Shown piece after piece: positions 7,646 to 10,243 of a DNA stretch of 10,243 bases (within the stretch, counting starts at the first letter, position 1; each line of letters begins with the position of its first letter). The notes under the pieces were generated by a model that worked only from the letters and a program-made list of their open reading frames with translations, made no database searches and was not told the origin of the DNA. Origin of the DNA: Planctomycetota bacterium (GTDB lineage Bacteria > Planctomycetota > Planctomycetia > Pirellulales > UBA7805); assembly GCA_014237955.1 (NCBI GenBank), contig JABABY010000058.1, positions 1-10,243 of the forward strand, in the 5' to 3' direction. The position numbers and the translations under genes are program-made.

Positions 7646-7734
7646 GCCCGCCGCACTTCTCGGCGAAAATGCCTCCGGGAGGGCTAACAAAAAACGTTCT
7701 GACAGGGCACAATGATGGGTCCGAAATTTGTTTA

Positions 7735-7740
7735 AAGGAG
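7735..7740 (+). promoter_or_regulatory. rpsP ribosome binding site that decides the start codon
   Basis: AAGGAG at 7735-7740 sits 7 bases before GTG 7748, the ideal distance. It is only 1 and 4 bases from the in-frame TTG codons at 7742 and 7745. The GTG also yields the conserved S16 start M-A-V-R-I-R. Confidence 0.8.
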
Positions 7741-7747
7741 ATTGTTG

Positions 7748-8260
7748 GTGGCAGTTAGAATTCGTATGAAGAAGTTGGGGCGGAAGCACCGCCCTTTTTT
7801 CCGCATTTGTGCGGTCGATGGTCGTGCGCCGAGAGATGGTCGCGTTCTTGAGGAGATCGGTACGTATGATCCGATGATTTCGGATACCGATGCTCGTGTC
7901 GCGTTAGACTACGGGCGGATCAATTATTGGCTTGGTGTCGGTGCTCAAATGAGCGACAAAGTACAGGTGTTGGTGAAAAAGTATGGTCCGGATGGTACCC
8001 ATCTTGCGGCTCGTGAAGCGGCCCTCGCCAAGCTTGCGGAACCACGGGTGATGCCTGATCCAGGGGAGCCGGCCTATACCCCCGAGGTGGAAAAAACGGA
8101 GACGCCTGAGGCGCCTGCGTCGGCTGAAGGGGCGGATCCACCAGCAGCAGCTGAGGAAACACCCGAAGCTGCTCCAGAAGTAGCCGAGGAAGTAGCCAAA
8201 GAGGCCGCTGAAGAAACAGCCGAAGCGGCTGCTGAAGAAACAGAAGAGAAAAGCGAGTGA
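7748..8260 (+). CDS. rpsP: 30S ribosomal protein S16 with acidic C-terminal extension
   Basis: S16 binds 16S rRNA and is needed for assembly of the 30S body. I start at GTG 7748 because it gives the conserved MAVRIRMKKLGRKHRPFFRI and has AAGGAG at correct spacing; the longest open frame begins at TTG 7742 and is probably two residues too long. Residues 1-83 are the full S16 domain (RICAVDGRAPRDGR, EEIGTYDP, RINYWLGVGAQMSDKVQVLVKKYG). Residues from about 98 to 170 form a low-complexity, acidic Pro/Ala/Glu tail, so the protein is twice the usual 80-90 residues. The tail cannot be part of the usual fold; it may be disordered on the ribosome surface. The stop lies 6 bases before trmD, so they are very likely co-transcribed. 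The usual intervening rimM is absent. Confidence 0.96.
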   Translation: MAVRIRMKKLGRKHRPFFRICAVDGRAPRDGRVLEEIGTYDPMISDTDARVALDYGRINYWLGVGAQMSDKVQVLVKKYGPDGTHLAAREAALAKLAEPRVMPDPGEPAYTPEVEKTETPEAPASAEGADPPAAAEETPEAAPEVAEEVAKEAAEETAEAAAEETEEKSE

Positions 8261-8266
8261 TGAGTC

Positions 8267-8953
8267 ATGCGTTTTGACGTTCTGACCCTGTTCCCGGAGA
8301 TGTTTCCGGGATACTTGGGGCAGAGTTTGTTGAAGCGGGCCATCGATGCTGACCTGGTTGCGGTACATTTGCACAATATTCGTGATTGGGCGCACGACCG
8401 GCATCAATCGGTAGATGACCGTCCCTTTGGTGGCGGTCCCGGTATGGTGCTGAAAGTGGAGCCGGTGGTCGAGGCGGTTGAGGCGGTTGAAAAGCAGGTC
8501 GATTCTGGGGGGCATTTGGTGATGTTGACACCTCAGGGAAAACGGCTGGATCAACCGACCGTAGAGTCGTTGGCCGACTATTCCCAACTGACACTGTTGT
8601 GCGGTCGTTACGAGGGATTTGATGAACGGGTGCGGACAATCCTACAGCCGGAAGAAATATCGGTTGGCGATTACGTACTCAACGGTGGTGAAGTTGCAGC
8701 GATGAATATCATTGATGCGGTGGTACGATTGATTCCTGGGGTTTTGGGAGACGCAGAGAGTCCGATACAGGATTCATTTTCCGGGGAAAATCGCCATCGC
8801 CTCGAGTTTTCTCAGTACACGCGACCGCGTGAGTACCGAGGATTCAAGGTGCCGGAAGTCCTGCTCACAGGAAATCACGAGGAGATTGCAGCTTGGCGGC
8901 AACAGGAGAGTACCGATAGGACACGCCAACGAAGAGAAGATTTAATTGAATAG
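8267..8953 (+). CDS. trmD: tRNA (guanine-37-N1)-methyltransferase TrmD
   Basis: TrmD transfers a methyl group from S-adenosylmethionine to G37 next to the anticodon of tRNAs reading CNN codons, preventing +1 frameshifts. The 228-residue product has the trefoil-knot SPOUT features: MRFDVLTLFPEMF start, DDRPFGGGPGMVLK (50-63), VMLTPQGKRLDQ, LLCGRYEGFDERV (110-122), EEISVGDYVLNGGEVAAM (129-146), DAVVRLIPGVLG and QYTRPREYRGFKVPEVLLTGNH. Asp169 in IQDSF is at the same number as the catalytic Asp of the Haemophilus enzyme. Length is slightly shorter than the usual 240-255. It starts 6 bases after rpsP with little visible ribosome site, consistent with translational coupling. An inverted repeat begins immediately after its stop. 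Confidence 0.98.
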   Translation: MRFDVLTLFPEMFPGYLGQSLLKRAIDADLVAVHLHNIRDWAHDRHQSVDDRPFGGGPGMVLKVEPVVEAVEAVEKQVDSGGHLVMLTPQGKRLDQPTVESLADYSQLTLLCGRYEGFDERVRTILQPEEISVGDYVLNGGEVAAMNIIDAVVRLIPGVLGDAESPIQDSFSGENRHRLEFSQYTRPREYRGFKVPEVLLTGNHEEIAAWRQQESTDRTRQRREDLIE

Positions 8954-8978
8954 GATCTATCTGGAAATACGATAGATC
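8954..8978 (+). repeat. Perfect stem-loop after trmD
   Basis: GATCTATC (8954-8961) and GATAGATC (8971-8978) form 8 perfect pairs around a 9-base loop, starting directly after the trmD stop codon. No T-run follows. It could slow exonucleases, be a processing site, or form the first half of an rplS leader structure. Confidence 0.55.
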
Positions 8979-9001
8979 GCGACATTATACATCGGTTTGG
9001 T

Positions 9002-9015
9002 CCGCCTTTAGGCGG
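9002..9015 (+). promoter_or_regulatory. Stem-loop in the rplS leader, next to its ribosome binding site
   Basis: CCGCC (9002-9006) pairs with GGCGG (9011-9015) around TTTA. The AAGGAA Shine-Dalgarno candidate (9023-9028) starts 8 bases later, and the ATG is at 9037. Ribosomal protein leaders often regulate translation by feedback; L19 leaders are known in other phyla. Whether this is one is inference. Confidence 0.4.
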
Positions 9016-9036
9016 TTATAAAAAGGAAATGGAGTC

Positions 9037-9390
9037 ATGAGTCAGCAGATTTTAGACCTTGTCGAGAGTGGGTGTCTCAAGGAAGAGCCACCGTTTTTTG
9101 AAATTGGGGACACGGTTGATGTCCACACTCGGATTATGGAAGGGGACAAGGAGCGGATACAGATTTTTAATGGCACTGTGATTGCCCGCTCAGGGTCTGG
9201 AACACGTGAAATGTTTACCGTTCGTCGAGTTGTGGGTGGCGAAGGTGTGGAACGGAAGTTTCCTTTGCAGTCTCCCCGGATAGCAAAAGTTGAAGTCAAA
9301 CGGCGTGGCATCGTGCGTCGGGCGAAGCTCTACTTTTTGCGGGACCGGATCGGAAAGGCAGTGCGACTCAAGGAACGCCGGTTTGATTAA
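9037..9390 (+). CDS. rplS: 50S ribosomal protein L19
   Basis: L19 sits at the 30S-50S interface of the ribosome. The 117-residue product is complete and of normal length. It has the family features in order: helix MSQQILDLVE, the FEIGDTVDVHTRIMEGDKERIQIFNGTVIA beta-barrel core, a GTREMFTVRRVVGGEGVERKFPLQSPRI segment (about residues 55-82), and VKRRGIVRRAKLYFLRDRIGKAVRLKER at the end. It follows trmD by 83 bases containing two hairpins, and yraN follows 23 bases after its stop, so it probably belongs to the same operon, with possible extra control from the leader. Confidence 0.98.
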   Translation: MSQQILDLVESGCLKEEPPFFEIGDTVDVHTRIMEGDKERIQIFNGTVIARSGSGTREMFTVRRVVGGEGVERKFPLQSPRIAKVEVKRRGIVRRAKLYFLRDRIGKAVRLKERRFD

Positions 9391-9413
9391 CCGTTCGATA
9401 AGCGGGGTCCAAA

Positions 9414-9824
9414 ATGGGCAGTCGCTGGTTGCGTTTTTTGTGGTCTCCCAAGACTTTGGGGAACCGTGGTGAGGCTGAAGCCGCGCGTTTTTTGAAGCGG
9501 CGTGGCTACAAGATCATTGCCCGTTCTCATAGGTCACCCATCGGCGAACTCGATATTGTTGCTGTCGATCTGCGAGATCCTCGCGGGCCAACCGTCGTGT
9601 TTGTCGAAGTCAAGACGCGGTCAAACCATGATGTGGGACATCCTGCCGAAGCGGTGGATGCCGACAAGAAACGGCGCCTTACCAATCTTGCTGTCGGTTA
9701 TCGCCGTCGCTTTCGCTTGATGGAGACTCCTGCCCGGTTTGACGTGGTTGCGGTCACCTGGCCTCCGGAAAACAAAAAGCCAACCATTGAACACTACATC
9801 GATGCATTCGAGAGTGCTACATAG
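9414..9824 (+). CDS. UPF0102/YraN family protein, nuclease-like fold
   Basis: The 136-residue product carries the YraN motifs: GNRGEAEAARFLKRRGYKII (16-35), GELDIVAVD (44-52), VVFVEVKTR (61-69), an AEAVDADKKRRLTNLA helix (79-93) and RFDVVAVTW (108-116). The D...ExK pattern (Asp47, Glu65, Lys67) is that of the restriction-endonuclease-like fold, shared with Holliday-junction resolvases, which suggests a metal-dependent nuclease. The true role is unsettled; links to DNA processing have been proposed. YraN is often found near rplS and rnhB, which fits this position. It begins 23 bases after rplS with GGGG (9404-9407) as a modest ribosome site, and is probably the last gene of the cluster, since a hairpin follows. 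Confidence 0.93.
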   Translation: MGSRWLRFLWSPKTLGNRGEAEAARFLKRRGYKIIARSHRSPIGELDIVAVDLRDPRGPTVVFVEVKTRSNHDVGHPAEAVDADKKRRLTNLAVGYRRRFRLMETPARFDVVAVTWPPENKKPTIEHYIDAFESAT

Positions 9825-9851
9825 GAATGGCAGGACTAAGAAGGTTTCTTT

Positions 9852-9893
9852 TCTCCTCTTGCGCTCGGCCGAGCGGTGCACAAGAGCAGGAGA
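9852..9893 (+). terminator. Large imperfect stem-loop after yraN
   Basis: TCTCCT (9852-9857) pairs with AGGAGA (9888-9893). CTTG (9858-9861) pairs with CAAG (9881-9884) with a 3-base bulge on the 3' side. The inner CGCTC (9862-9866) pairs with GAGCG (9871-9875) around GGCC, with 5 unpaired bases on the 3' side. This gives 15 pairs in three blocks. No T-run follows (TATTCTAAG), so it is either a weak end to the operon transcript or a structured 3' end. Confidence 0.45.
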
Positions 9894-9951
9894 TATTCTA
9901 AGATCAAAAAAATGCGAATCATCGGAAGTCTTCTCGCTCGAGAGGATGCTC

Positions 9952-9957
9952 TATAAT
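9952..9957 (+). promoter_or_regulatory. -10 box ahead of the AOR-family gene
   Basis: A perfect TATAAT lies 47 bases before the ATG at 10005, placing a start near 9964 and a leader of about 40 bases. No good -35 is visible at 17 bases, so activation by a regulator is possible but unproven. Confidence 0.45.
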
Positions 9958-10004
9958 CACGGACTAGCCAACTTTACCATCTAATCGTCCCCGGATCCTA
10001 CTTC

Positions 10005-10243
10005 ATGCTCCACGGTTATCACGGTTGTTACCGTCGTATTGATGTGACGACAGGCACATCGGTGGATGTTCCGCTGGCCGAAACGGTCCTGAGGAATTTC
10101 ATTGGCGGCTCGGGCCTCGGTACCTACCTCCTGCTTGCTGAACATGGTGCGACCGCAGACCCATTGTCACCAGAGGCACACATAGCATTTGTTTTCAGTC
10201 CCTTGGTGTCGAGTCCTCTGACGACATCTGCAAAATTTGCGGT
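10005..10243 (+). CDS. Aldehyde:ferredoxin oxidoreductase family protein (N-terminal part)
   Basis: I read 79 codons from ATG 10005, cut by the right edge. The sequence begins MLHGYHGCYRRIDVTTGTSV, then PLAETVLRNFIGGSGLGTYLLL (IGGxGLG at 33-39), then DPLSPEAHIAFVFSPLVSS. This is the start of the AOR N-terminal domain, whose family holds a tungsten- or molybdenum-bispterin cofactor and an Fe4S4 cluster and oxidises aldehydes to acids with ferredoxin. The motif TGxxAPTSGR-like region appears as SSPLTTSAKF, a diverged form. Metal-binding cysteines lie downstream and cannot be checked, so activity and substrate are open. The frame is also open upstream, but no earlier plausible start or ribosome site is seen; the visible Shine-Dalgarno is poor. 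Confidence 0.85.
   Translation, partial: MLHGYHGCYRRIDVTTGTSVDVPLAETVLRNFIGGSGLGTYLLLAEHGATADPLSPEAHIAFVFSPLVSSPLTTSAKFA

Noticed and set aside
7904..8587. 227-residue minus-strand frame across rpsP and trmD
   Set aside because: It is antisense to two conserved genes. Its length is explained by the low-complexity S16 tail, which lacks stop codons on the opposite strand.

Overview
The window is a piece of a bacterial chromosome that looks like a planctomycete, most likely from the Pirellula/Rhodopirellula side. Four things point that way. A secreted cysteine-rich protein carries Tyr-Thr-Val-Cys repeats of the YTV type described in Rhodopirellula. The order ffh-rpsP-trmD-rplS-yraN has no rimM between rpsP and trmD. 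Ribosomal protein S16 has a long acidic Ala/Glu tail. Intergenic regions are long and Shine-Dalgarno sites are often weak. The taxonomic call rests on recognition, not on a database search.

Layout. Bases 1-414 (minus strand) hold the N-terminal part of the YTV-repeat exported protein, cut by the left edge. Bases 415-1272 form an 858-base divergent intergenic region with no convincing gene, but it has one strong stem-loop (859-893) and a candidate promoter for the next gene. Bases 1273-1953 encode the NADH/NAD+-sensing repressor Rex. A tRNA-Gln(TTG) follows at 2047-2117 behind a perfect TATAAT box. Bases 2407-5949 encode a 1180-residue inner-membrane-anchored AsmA-like protein, probably a lipid-transfer or envelope-assembly protein.

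Bases 6133-9824 form the conserved translation/secretion cluster: ffh (SRP GTPase), rpsP (S16), trmD (tRNA m1G37 methyltransferase), rplS (L19) and yraN (UPF0102, nuclease-like fold). A candidate promoter (TTGTCA-18-TACACT) precedes ffh. After an intergenic stem-loop and another TATAAT box, the N-terminus of an aldehyde:ferredoxin oxidoreductase-family protein starts at 10005 and runs off the right edge.

Most of the window is conserved housekeeping sequence. There is no mobile element, CRISPR array or defence island. The points most worth a second look are the YTV-repeat protein, the acidic S16 tail with its GTG start, the missing rimM, the hairpins in front of rplS, the structured non-coding stretch before rex, and the AOR-family gene next to a translation operon.
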